Shown here: one piece after another, positions 1 through 7,640 of the stretch
Layout: every line of letters starts with the position of its first letter
Numbering within the stretch: position 1 is the first letter of the stretch
Source: an uncultured Muribaculaceae bacterium
GTDB lineage: Bacteria > Bacteroidota > Bacteroidia > Bacteroidales > Muribaculaceae
Direction: 5' to 3'
DNA: 23,047 nucleotides
Assembly (NCBI GenBank): GCA_910584495.1
Contig: CAJUAR010000045.1
Location: forward strand, 1 to 23,047
Made by a program: the position numbers and the translations under genes
The notes under the pieces: model-generated
The model's input: only the letters and a program-made list of their open reading frames with translations
What the model was told of the DNA's origin: nothing
Databases searched by the model: none

Positions 1-30
1 GCTTGGCGACTGATGCCGCTTAGCCTATGA
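1..30 (+). other. Possible 3' tail of an upstream gene
   Basis: Frame 1 from the window edge reads AWRLMPLSL and then TGA at 28-30. Frame 3 also reads a few codons (LATDAA) to a TAG. Either could be the end of a gene lying to the left. Thirty bases are too few to choose a frame or recognise a family. If the frame-1 reading is right, namZ would follow after about 31 nt, compatible with the same transcript. The A/T-rich stretch 29-61 before namZ shows no clear Bacteroidetes -7 box. Confidence 0.2.
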
Positions 31-61
31 ATATTTTTTTAACGAACTATTGATAAATAAT

Positions 62-1294
62 ATGCGACATATATCAACAATCAATCTCCTCGCTTTTGCA
101 GTCTTTGCAGTTTTTGCAGCCGGCGCACAGGTAAAGCCGGGTATCGAAGTGCTGCGAGACAACAATTTCGAAGGTCTTCAGGGCAAACGTGTCGGTCTTA
201 TTACAAACCCCTCGGGGGTCGACAATAAGCTGCAGTCCACCGTCGATATACTTGCAAACGCTCCGGGAGTGAAGCTCACTGCCCTCTATGGTCCCGAACA
301 CGGCGTTCGCGGCAACATCCATGCAGGCGACCTTGTGGGTAACTCCGTCGACGAAGCAACGGGAGTTCCTGTCTACTCCATCTACGGAAAAACGCGCAAA
401 CCGACACCCGACATGCTCAACGACATTGATGTCATGGTCTACGACATACAGGACAACGGCTGCCGTTCGTTCACTTTCATCTCCACAATGGGACTGGCCA
501 TGCAGGCTTGTGCCGAACAAGGCAAGCAATTCATGGTTCTCGACCGTCCCAACCCGGTGGGGGCAAACAAAATCGAAGGCAATCTGGTGGAAGATGGCTG
601 TTACTCCTTTGTAAGCCAGTTCCCAATTCCATATCTCTACGGCCTCACACCCGGAGAACTCGCCCGTTATCTCAACGATGAAGGAATACTTGGCAAAAAG
701 GTTGACCTCACCGTGGTGCCAATGGAAGGTTACCGCCGCGACATGTCGTTCCGCGACACGGGCATGCCATGGGTTTTGCCTTCGCCGCACATCCCCACTC
801 CGGAATCATCGCTCTACTACCCCATGAGCGGCATTCTCGGCGAACTCTACTGCATATCGATTGGGGTGGGATATACTGAGCCGTTCAAACTGTTCTGCGC
901 CGAATGGATTGATGCACAAGCTCTTGCCAAAGCCATGAACGAGCTCAACATTCCCGGCATGATGTTCCGCCCAATCTACATAAAACCCTTCTACAGCACA
1001 GGCAAAGGCGAGAACCTGCAGGGCATAGAAGCCTATGTGACAGATGTCGACAGGGCTCCGCTGACACTAATCCAGTTCTATGTAATGCAGGAGCTGGCCC
1101 GGATGTATCCCGACCACAAAATCTTTGACATTGCCGACAGCAAACGGTTCAACATGTTCGACAAAGTGGTAGGCAGCAAAAACATTCGTCCGCTTTTCAC
1201 AAAAAACTACAAAGTTGCCGACATGATTCCATACTGGAACAAAGACGTAGAACCTTTCCGCGCCGCTTCGGGCAAATATTATCTCTACAAGTAA
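62..1294 (+). CDS. namZ: Secreted exo-beta-N-acetylmuramidase NamZ (DUF1343)
   Basis: This family releases terminal MurNAc from the non-reducing ends of peptidoglycan glycan fragments, so the product feeds the MurNAc pathway encoded downstream. The ATG at 62 is preferred over an in-frame TTG at 50, because from 62 the protein begins directly with a signal peptide: MRH, a hydrophobic run LLAFAVFAVFA, then an AGA-type cleavage site before Q. It has no lipobox cysteine, so a soluble periplasmic enzyme is likely. The mature part shows family hallmarks: GKRVGLITNPSG, LYGPEHGVRG with a Glu expected near the active site, DIQDNGCRSFTF, and LDRPNPVG. The 410-aa length is usual for the family. The next gene starts three bases after the stop. 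The family assignment is strong; the exact substrate is inferred from relatives and from the operon. Confidence 0.87.
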   Translation: MRHISTINLLAFAVFAVFAAGAQVKPGIEVLRDNNFEGLQGKRVGLITNPSGVDNKLQSTVDILANAPGVKLTALYGPEHGVRGNIHAGDLVGNSVDEATGVPVYSIYGKTRKPTPDMLNDIDVMVYDIQDNGCRSFTFISTMGLAMQACAEQGKQFMVLDRPNPVGANKIEGNLVEDGCYSFVSQFPIPYLYGLTPGELARYLNDEGILGKKVDLTVVPMEGYRRDMSFRDTGMPWVLPSPHIPTPESSLYYPMSGILGELYCISIGVGYTEPFKLFCAEWIDAQALAKAMNELNIPGMMFRPIYIKPFYSTGKGENLQGIEAYVTDVDRAPLTLIQFYVMQELARMYPDHKIFDIADSKRFNMFDKVVGSKNIRPLFTKNYKVADMIPYWNKDVEPFRAASGKYYLYK

Positions 1295-1297
1295 AAG

Positions 1298-4105
1298 ATG
1301 CAACAAGTCAATTCCAGATATAAAGACTTTGTTAAAGAAATAAGTCTTCACGTCGACCCGGAACGCATCTTCACCGACCGCTTGCGCCGACACGCATGGG
1401 GAACGGATGCAAGTTTCTATCATCTTGTGCCCTCGGTGGTGGTGTATACCGTCAACGAAGCCGAGGCAGCAGCTGTTATCTCAACAGCTGCTGCCATGGG
1501 CTTGCCTGTTACCTTCCGCGCTGCCGGCACAAGCCTGTCGGGACAATCTGTGTCCGATTCAATTCTGCTGGTGGCTAACAAAGCGTGGGAAGGGTACCGA
1601 ATTGTCGACGAACATGCACATGCCATAGCTCTGCAACCCGGCATCACGGGGGCGCAAGTAGACGAAATTCTCAAGCCCTATGGCCGTTACCTTACCACCG
1701 ACCCGGCATCGAAGAAAGCTGCCATGATTGGCGGCATTGTGGCCAACAACGCCTCGGGAATGAAGTGCGGTGTGCATGCAAACAGCGAGCGAGTCCTAAG
1801 CTCGGTGCGAATTGTGCTGTACGACGGCACCGTGCTCGACACCGCCGACGAAGACTCGCGCACACGATTTGCAGTGTCTCACCCCGAAATTGTAGAAGAA
1901 ATCTCGAAGCTTCGGAGAGAGATTATTGACAACCGTCCTCTCTACGAACTTATCAAGCACAAGTATTCCATCAAAAACGTTACGGGGCTCAACATTTTGC
2001 CATTCATCGAATTTGAAGACCCGTTCGACATTATAGCCCACCTGATGGTAGGCAGCGAGGGCACATTGGCATTCATGAGCGAAATCACCATGCTCACTGC
2101 CCCAATAATGCCATATACGGCCTCGGCCATGCTCTACTTCGACGATATGACCGAAGCTTGTCGTGCCGTAGTTGCGCTTCGCCACAGCGGAAGTGTCCAA
2201 GCATGCGAACTTCTCGACAAGAAATCGCTTGCAGCTGTTGGCGATACAACAGGCAAAGGCCTGACAGCCCTGCTGCTCCAAGCCGAAGCCGCCACCAAGG
2301 CAAAGCTCGACAGCCAAATCGACGATGCTGTGAGGGTTATTTCTGCTTTCAGGCTATTCAAACCCGCGCATTTCTCGTCGGACCCGGTAGAAACTGCCGC
2401 ATGGTGGCAGATGCGCTCGGGTGTCTTTCCTGCTGTGGGCGGCACACGTCCCTTGGGCACTACAGCCCTCATCGAAGATGTGGCATTCCACATCGACAAC
2501 CTTCCCGAAGCGACAGTCGACCTGGCAAAACTAATCGAGGACTGCGGCTACGACGATGCATGTATCTATGGCCACGCGCTGGAAGGCAACTACCACTTTG
2601 TAATCGCACAATCGTTCGAAACCAAGCAGGACATCGACAAATACCATAATCTGATGGACTGCCTCGAGAAGCTGGTCGTGGAACGTTACAACGGATCGCT
2701 GAAAGCCGAACACGGAACAGGACGCAACGTTGCTCCTTTTGTTAAAGCCGAATGGGGCGCCGAAGTGTGGGAGATTATGAAGCGTGTCAAACGAGTTTTC
2801 GACCCTAACGGCATCTTCAATCCGGGGGTGATTTTCAACGACGACCCCGACTGCTTCATTCAACATCTTAAACACATGCCGCAGACCAATGAGCATGTCG
2901 ACCGCTGTATTGAGTGCGGTTTCTGCGAGCCAAACTGCGTGAGTGCATGTTTCACCATGTCGGCACGACAGCGCATTGCCATTGCCCGACAGATGACCTT
3001 GTTGGAAAAGGAAGGGAACAACAAACTCTTGGAAGACATCAGCAAAAGTTTCGGTTACTACGGCATCGACACGTGCGCCGGCGACGGCCTGTGCAGCACT
3101 TCGTGCCCCATGGGCATCAACACCGGGCTGATGATTCACGACTACCGCCAACAACGTATGTCGGCGGCAGGTCGTCGGTTGGGTAAATGGGCTGCATGGC
3201 ATCTGCCTACAGTTTCATCGGGCCTTCGCTTTGCCCTTGCCACAGCCAACATAGCCCATTCCGTATTGGGCAACAAAGGCACGGCCAGCGTGGGACGCAC
3301 GCTCAACAAGATGGGAATGCCTCTGTGGTCGCCGGCTCTTCCAAAGCCGTTCAATGCCTCAGCCATTGTTGGATCAGAACAAGAAAACAAACCACGCAAG
3401 CTCGTCTACTTTCCATCGTGCATCAACCGCACAATGGGTGTCGCCGAAAATGCCCCGCACAACGAAATGCCGCTGCCCGAAGTATTTGTGAAACTGTGTC
3501 GCAAGGCAGGTTTCGAAGTCATTTTCCCAAAAGACATCGAGGGTCTGTGCTGCGGCATGATATGGGAAAGCAAAGGCATGCCCGACATTGCCGAGCAGAA
3601 AATACAACAACTCGAAAAAGCCCTGGCTGAAGCTTCGCAAGGAGGCACAATACCCGTGGTGTGCGACCAAAGTCCGTGTCTCCACCGCATGAGGCAAAAT
3701 ATCAAAACAATGCGTCTCTACGAGCCTGCCGAATTTATCTACGACTTCCTTGCTCCATACCTGGACTTCCATCCCATCGACGATACGGTTGCCGTTCACA
3801 TCACTTGCTCAAGCCGACTGATGGGCATCGCCGACAAAATTGTGGGTCTGGCTGCCAAATGTGCCGCCAAGGTAGTGGTGCCCAAAGCCGTGGGTTGTTG
3901 CGGATTTGCCGGTGACAAGGGGTTCACCCACCCTGAGCTAAACCGCTGGGCCCTGCGCAAGCTCAAGCCACAAATCGACGCATCAGGCATAAAGCAAGGT
4001 TTCAGCAACTCGCGAACTTGCGAGATTGGCCTCACCACCAATTCCGGCATTCCCTACAAATCAATTGTCTATCTTGTTGATAATTGTACCACACAAAAAG
4101 AATAA
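1298..4105 (+). CDS. FAD-linked, Fe-S D-lactate/glycolate dehydrogenase (GlcD-GlcF type fusion)
   Basis: The likely role is oxidation of a 2-hydroxy acid, with electrons passed through FAD and iron-sulfur clusters towards the quinone pool. Domain order in 935 aa: an FAD_binding_4 (PCMH) domain with RAAGTSLSGQ at residues 74-83 and GGIVANNASGMKCG; an FAD-oxidase C-terminal domain with the ALEGNYHF and KAEHGTGRN signatures; a ferredoxin-like segment CIECGFCEPNC (C537-C547) and CAGDGLCSTSCP (C593-C603); then two cysteine-rich CCG-type motifs (GLCCGM and VGCCGFAGD). It resembles one-piece bacterial D-lactate dehydrogenases. It lies three bases after namZ and upstream of the kinase and MurQ. MurQ splits D-lactate from MurNAc-6-phosphate, so D-lactate is the most economical substrate guess. 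Glycolate or another D-2-hydroxyacid remains possible. Confidence 0.85.
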   Translation: MQQVNSRYKDFVKEISLHVDPERIFTDRLRRHAWGTDASFYHLVPSVVVYTVNEAEAAAVISTAAAMGLPVTFRAAGTSLSGQSVSDSILLVANKAWEGYRIVDEHAHAIALQPGITGAQVDEILKPYGRYLTTDPASKKAAMIGGIVANNASGMKCGVHANSERVLSSVRIVLYDGTVLDTADEDSRTRFAVSHPEIVEEISKLRREIIDNRPLYELIKHKYSIKNVTGLNILPFIEFEDPFDIIAHLMVGSEGTLAFMSEITMLTAPIMPYTASAMLYFDDMTEACRAVVALRHSGSVQACELLDKKSLAAVGDTTGKGLTALLLQAEAATKAKLDSQIDDAVRVISAFRLFKPAHFSSDPVETAAWWQMRSGVFPAVGGTRPLGTTALIEDVAFHIDNLPEATVDLAKLIEDCGYDDACIYGHALEGNYHFVIAQSFETKQDIDKYHNLMDCLEKLVVERYNGSLKAEHGTGRNVAPFVKAEWGAEVWEIMKRVKRVFDPNGIFNPGVIFNDDPDCFIQHLKHMPQTNEHVDRCIECGFCEPNCVSACFTMSARQRIAIARQMTLLEKEGNNKLLEDISKSFGYYGIDTCAGDGLCSTSCPMGINTGLMIHDYRQQRMSAAGRRLGKWAAWHLPTVSSGLRFALATANIAHSVLGNKGTASVGRTLNKMGMPLWSPALPKPFNASAIVGSEQENKPRKLVYFPSCINRTMGVAENAPHNEMPLPEVFVKLCRKAGFEVIFPKDIEGLCCGMIWESKGMPDIAEQKIQQLEKALAEASQGGTIPVVCDQSPCLHRMRQNIKTMRLYEPAEFIYDFLAPYLDFHPIDDTVAVHITCSSRLMGIADKIVGLAAKCAAKVVVPKAVGCCGFAGDKGFTHPELNRWALRKLKPQIDASGIKQGFSNSRTCEIGLTTNSGIPYKSIVYLVDNCTTQKE

Positions 4106-4128
4106 TAAACTTATAATCCCAATATCCC

Positions 4129-5307
4129 GTGGAAAAAACATCTGCAAAACCACCAAAATCCAACCGTCTGCTTGCATTGGACATCATGCGAGGCATCACC
4201 ATCGCCGGCATGATTCTGGTCAACAATCCCGGCGAATGGAGCAACATCTATGCGCCGCTGCGCCATGCGCAATGGAACGGCCTCACCCCCACCGACCTCG
4301 TCTTTCCGTTCTTCATGTTCATCATGGGCATATCCACATATTTTTCGCTGAGAAAATATGAATTCAAAATCAGCAGCGCCTCTATTTTGAAAATTCTTCG
4401 CCGAACGGTAGTCATTTTTGCCATAGGTCTGTTCCTTGCATGGTTCGGTCTGTTTCTTGGAGGAATACTCTCGGACAAAACATTCCTCGAAGCCGTGGCA
4501 AACTTCGACCGCATCCGCATACTCGGCGTTATGCCTCGTTTGGCCCTGTGCTATGGCTTCGGGGCCTCTTTGGCACTGCTCATCCCCGGCAAGCGGCTAT
4601 GGTGGTTCACTGGCAGCTTGCTGGTGCTCTACAGCTTGATTCTCATCTTTGGCAACGGCTATGAATTCTCCGATGCCAATGTCATTGCCATTGTCGACAA
4701 CAAGGTGCTTGGCCCCAACCACATGTACACCGACCACATTGGCGATGTCAGGCTCAAATTCGACCCCGAAGGCCTGCTCAGCACACTTCCTTCCATTGCC
4801 CATGTGCTGATAGGCTTCATTTGCGGCGGTCTGATTTGCAGCACCAAAGACAATGAGCTCCGCATGAACCGCCTCTTCATCGTGGGCACTATCCTGGCCT
4901 TCTCGGGCTTGCTTCTGGACTATGGCCTGCCTATCAACAAAAAAATATGGTCGCCCACTTTTGTGCTCACCACCTGCGGCTTAGGCTCGCTCCTTCTTGG
5001 TCTTCTCATTTGGATTATCGATGTCAAAGGCTATAAAAAATGGTGCACATTCTTCGAATCTTTCGGTCGCAACCCATTGTTTATCTACTGCTTCTCCACA
5101 TTCCTTGCAATTATTATTGGACGTGTGCGCGTACCAGTGGCCGAAGGCACATCTTCGCTCAAAAATGTGTTCTACGACAATGTAATCCAACCTTTGTGTT
5201 TTGGCAACGCATGCCTCTCTTCTCTCCTTTTTGCCATTAGTTTTGTGCTTTTCAACTGGCTCATAGGCTATTATCTCTATAAGAAAAACATAATTATCAC
5301 CATCTAA
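4129..5307 (+). CDS. DUF5009/NagX-like multi-spanning inner-membrane protein, candidate MurNAc transporter
   Basis: This 392-aa protein belongs to the family annotated as heparan-alpha-glucosaminide N-acetyltransferase-like (COG4299, DUF5009). The signature is near the N terminus: RLLALDIMRGITIAGM, a WNGLTPTDLVFPFF segment, then FMFIMGIS. About ten hydrophobic helices follow, ending in a short basic tail (YKKNIIIT). The start is the GTG at 4129; no ATG fits better, and it lies 23 nt after the dehydrogenase. The stop TAA overlaps the ATG of the kinase (TAATG). Such proteins often sit beside amino-sugar genes. I recall, without being able to check, that the Tannerella forsythia MurNAc uptake gene murT lies in a murT-murK-murQ cluster; the same order here suggests MurNAc import. 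An acetyl-transfer role cannot be excluded. Confidence 0.75.
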   Translation: MEKTSAKPPKSNRLLALDIMRGITIAGMILVNNPGEWSNIYAPLRHAQWNGLTPTDLVFPFFMFIMGISTYFSLRKYEFKISSASILKILRRTVVIFAIGLFLAWFGLFLGGILSDKTFLEAVANFDRIRILGVMPRLALCYGFGASLALLIPGKRLWWFTGSLLVLYSLILIFGNGYEFSDANVIAIVDNKVLGPNHMYTDHIGDVRLKFDPEGLLSTLPSIAHVLIGFICGGLICSTKDNELRMNRLFIVGTILAFSGLLLDYGLPINKKIWSPTFVLTTCGLGSLLLGLLIWIIDVKGYKKWCTFFESFGRNPLFIYCFSTFLAIIIGRVRVPVAEGTSSLKNVFYDNVIQPLCFGNACLSSLLFAISFVLFNWLIGYYLYKKNIIITI

Positions 5308-6155
5308 TGATTTTAATTGCCGACTGCGGAAGCACCAAAATCGACTGGTGTCTTCTCAATAACAACAACACGCTCTCCCGCTTCAATACCACCGGCATGA
5401 ACGCCGTTATGCTCACCGAAGAGGAGATGAGTCTCCGTTTCGCCGAAGAGCTGATGCCAAACATCAAGCAATTTGCTGCTCAAATCGTTCAAATCTATTT
5501 CTATGGTGCAGGGTGCATTGCGCCATCGGTGTGCAATGCAGTGAGCCGTGCGCTTAAAGCCAACATCTCTGCCGCCGAAACCATCGAGGTATATTCCGAC
5601 CTTATGGCAGCCGCCCGTGCTCTCTGCGGCCACAATGCCGGCATTGCTGCCATTATGGGCACCGGCTCTAATTCCTGCCTTTTCAATGGCACCGAAATTG
5701 AAGCCAACGTGTCCCCTCTTGGTTTTATCCTTGGCGATGAAGGCAGCGGAGCCGTCATTGGAAAGCTCTTTATCGGCGACGTGCTCAAAAATCAGCTGCC
5801 GGCCGACATTTGTGCTGAATTCCTGGCTGAATACCAGCTCGACTTGCTCACAATCATCCAGCGTGTTTACCGCGAACCCGGTGCCAACCGTTTTCTGGCA
5901 AGCGTGCTGCCCTTCATTTCGGCACACATCGAACGCCGCGAACTCCACGAGCTCGTTCTCAATTCATTCCGAGCATTCTTCCGTAGAAATATAACTCAAT
6001 ACGAGGGCTACAAATCCATGCCCGTAAATGTCATTGGTTCGGTTGCTTATTATTTCAAAGACATTCTTTCCGAAGCCGCTTCCGCCGAAGGTTGTACTCT
6101 GGGAAATATTCTCCGCAGCCCTATGGACGGCCTGATTGCATACCACAACAACTAA
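5307..6155 (+). CDS. murK: BadF/BadG-family amino-sugar kinase, likely MurNAc kinase MurK
   Basis: An ASKHA-fold ATPase of the N-acetylglucosamine kinase/BadF type (282 aa). The phosphate-1 loop is at the very N terminus (ADCGSTKIDW, D6-K11). The phosphate-2 loop is IMGTGSNS, and LGDEGSGAVIGK forms the adenosine/sugar-binding region. DLMAAARAL supplies the usual catalytic aspartate. The expected reaction is ATP-dependent 6-phosphorylation of MurNAc imported without phosphorylation, giving the MurQ substrate. Sequence alone cannot separate MurNAc from GlcNAc specificity; the position between the candidate transporter and MurQ favours MurNAc. Its ATG overlaps the upstream stop by one base, which suggests translational coupling. 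The murK symbol is therefore partly inferred from context. Confidence 0.8.
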   Translation: MILIADCGSTKIDWCLLNNNNTLSRFNTTGMNAVMLTEEEMSLRFAEELMPNIKQFAAQIVQIYFYGAGCIAPSVCNAVSRALKANISAAETIEVYSDLMAAARALCGHNAGIAAIMGTGSNSCLFNGTEIEANVSPLGFILGDEGSGAVIGKLFIGDVLKNQLPADICAEFLAEYQLDLLTIIQRVYREPGANRFLASVLPFISAHIERRELHELVLNSFRAFFRRNITQYEGYKSMPVNVIGSVAYYFKDILSEAASAEGCTLGNILRSPMDGLIAYHNN

Positions 6156-6174
6156 GTAAACTAATTTCCTTATC

Positions 6175-6999
6175 ATGGCTTTCATCAAAATCAGCGAACA
6201 GCCCTCTCTCTATAACGACCTCGAAAAGAAGTCGGTTCACGAAATTATTCACGACATAAACACCGAAGACAAAAAGGTGGCCCTGGCGGTGGAAAAAGCT
6301 CTTCCGGCAGTAGAAGAACTCGTTGAGAAAATAGTGCCACGCATGCAGCGCGGAGGCCGAATTTTCTATATCGGGGCCGGGACATCGGGTCGCCTTGGCG
6401 TTATCGATGCTTCAGAGATTCCTCCCACATTCGGCATGGATCCCTCGTGGGTGATTGGTATCATCGCAGGTGGCGACACCGCCTTGCGCAACCCCGTTGA
6501 AAACGCCGAGGACAACACCCTCCAAGGATGGAATGACCTGGAAAAATTCAATATCTGCGACAAAGATACCGTGATAGGCATTGCTGCTTCGGGCACTACT
6601 CCATACGTTATCGGGGCTTTGGAAGAATGTCGGCGCAACGGCATCCTCACAGCTGCAATCACCTCAAATCCGGATGCTCCCGTATCGAAAGCCGCCGACA
6701 TTGCAATCGAAATGATTGTAGGACCAGAATACGTAACCGGAAGCTCTCGAATGAAATCGGGTACAGGGCAAAAAATGATTTGCAACATGATTACAACGGC
6801 CACAATGATTAAGATGGGGCGTGTAAAAGGCAATAAGATGGTGAACATGCAGCTGTCGAACGCCAAACTTGTCGACCGTGGAACTCGCATGATTGTCGAA
6901 GAACTCGGACTGCCCTACGACGAGGCAAAACGCCTCCTTCTTCTCCACGGATCAGTGAAAAAGGCCGTCGACGACTATCGAAACAGCACACACCGATGA
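6175..6999 (+). CDS. murQ: N-acetylmuramic acid 6-phosphate etherase MurQ
   Basis: A SIS-domain lyase/etherase that converts MurNAc-6-phosphate and water to GlcNAc-6-phosphate and D-lactate in the cytoplasm. Clear family motifs are visible: YIGAGTSGRLGVIDASEIPP, where E81 matches the conserved catalytic glutamate; IAGGDTALRNPVENAEDN, holding the second conserved acidic site near E112; IGIAASGTTPY; and EYVTGSSRMKSGTGQKM. The length of 274 aa is normal. It starts 19 nt after the kinase. The four bases ATGA at 6996-6999 contain both its stop and the next gene's start. This is the best-defined gene of the MurNAc pathway and anchors the interpretation of its neighbours. Confidence 0.96.
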   Translation: MAFIKISEQPSLYNDLEKKSVHEIIHDINTEDKKVALAVEKALPAVEELVEKIVPRMQRGGRIFYIGAGTSGRLGVIDASEIPPTFGMDPSWVIGIIAGGDTALRNPVENAEDNTLQGWNDLEKFNICDKDTVIGIAASGTTPYVIGALEECRRNGILTAAITSNPDAPVSKAADIAIEMIVGPEYVTGSSRMKSGTGQKMICNMITTATMIKMGRVKGNKMVNMQLSNAKLVDRGTRMIVEELGLPYDEAKRLLLLHGSVKKAVDDYRNSTHR

Positions 7000-7640
7000 A
7001 ACGTATCATCCTGACACTCTGCGCCACTGTCGCCATTGTTTTGGGGGCTTTTGCTCAAAGTCCGCTCTATGGCCAACGAGCTTCGCTTTTTGCCGAACTG
7101 CCTGTCGATTCCACTAACATAGTGATGCTCGGCAACTCCATCACACATTACTGCGAATGGCATGAGCTGCTTAGCAACCCCAAGGTGCTCAACCGTGGAA
7201 TCAGCGGCGATGTCGCTCAGGGAATATACGACCGCCTTGGTTCCATCCTGCCGGGACATCCTGCCAAAATCTTCCTCATGGTGGGTGTCAACGACATCAG
7301 CCACGACCTCTCCCCCGATTCTATCTGCTCTCTCACAGAAAAAATAGTCGACCGCATACAGCGAGAGTCGCCTTCTACAGAGCTATACCTACAGTCGTGT
7401 CTGCCTGTCAACGAAAAATTCAAAGTTTACAAGGGTATATGGGACAAAACACCGGTAGTTCCACTGGTCAACGATGCTTACCGCCGCATGGCTGCTCAAA
7501 AAGGCATTACTTTCATCGATTTATTCTCTCTCTTTGCCGATGAAAACGGCAGTTTGCGCGAAGACCTCACAAACGACGGTCTCCACCTCACAGCCCCAGG
7601 ATATCTGCTCTGGCGAAAAGCTCTCCAGCCTTATCTCTGA
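6996..7640 (+). CDS. Secreted SGNH/GDSL-family esterase
   Basis: A 214-aa hydrolase with a signal peptide (MKRIILTLCATVAIVLGAFA, cut before Q21). It carries the four SGNH blocks: block I is MLGNSIT with nucleophile S48, block II has G71 in RGISGD, block III is VGVND with N99, and block V is DGLHL with D194 and H197. The family removes acyl groups, often O-acetyl groups, from carbohydrates. In an operon for peptidoglycan sugar salvage, de-O-acetylation of MurNAc before or after NamZ action is an attractive guess, since 6-O-acetyl groups block muramidases. No substrate can be read from the sequence. It overlaps murQ by four bases and the helicase gene by one base. Confidence 0.85.
   Translation: MKRIILTLCATVAIVLGAFAQSPLYGQRASLFAELPVDSTNIVMLGNSITHYCEWHELLSNPKVLNRGISGDVAQGIYDRLGSILPGHPAKIFLMVGVNDISHDLSPDSICSLTEKIVDRIQRESPSTELYLQSCLPVNEKFKVYKGIWDKTPVVPLVNDAYRRMAAQKGITFIDLFSLFADENGSLREDLTNDGLHLTAPGYLLWRKALQPYL

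Noticed and set aside
74..790. 238-aa minus-strand open frame opposite namZ
   Set aside because: namZ motifs are unmistakable on the plus strand; the reverse frame is cysteine/valine-rich noise.
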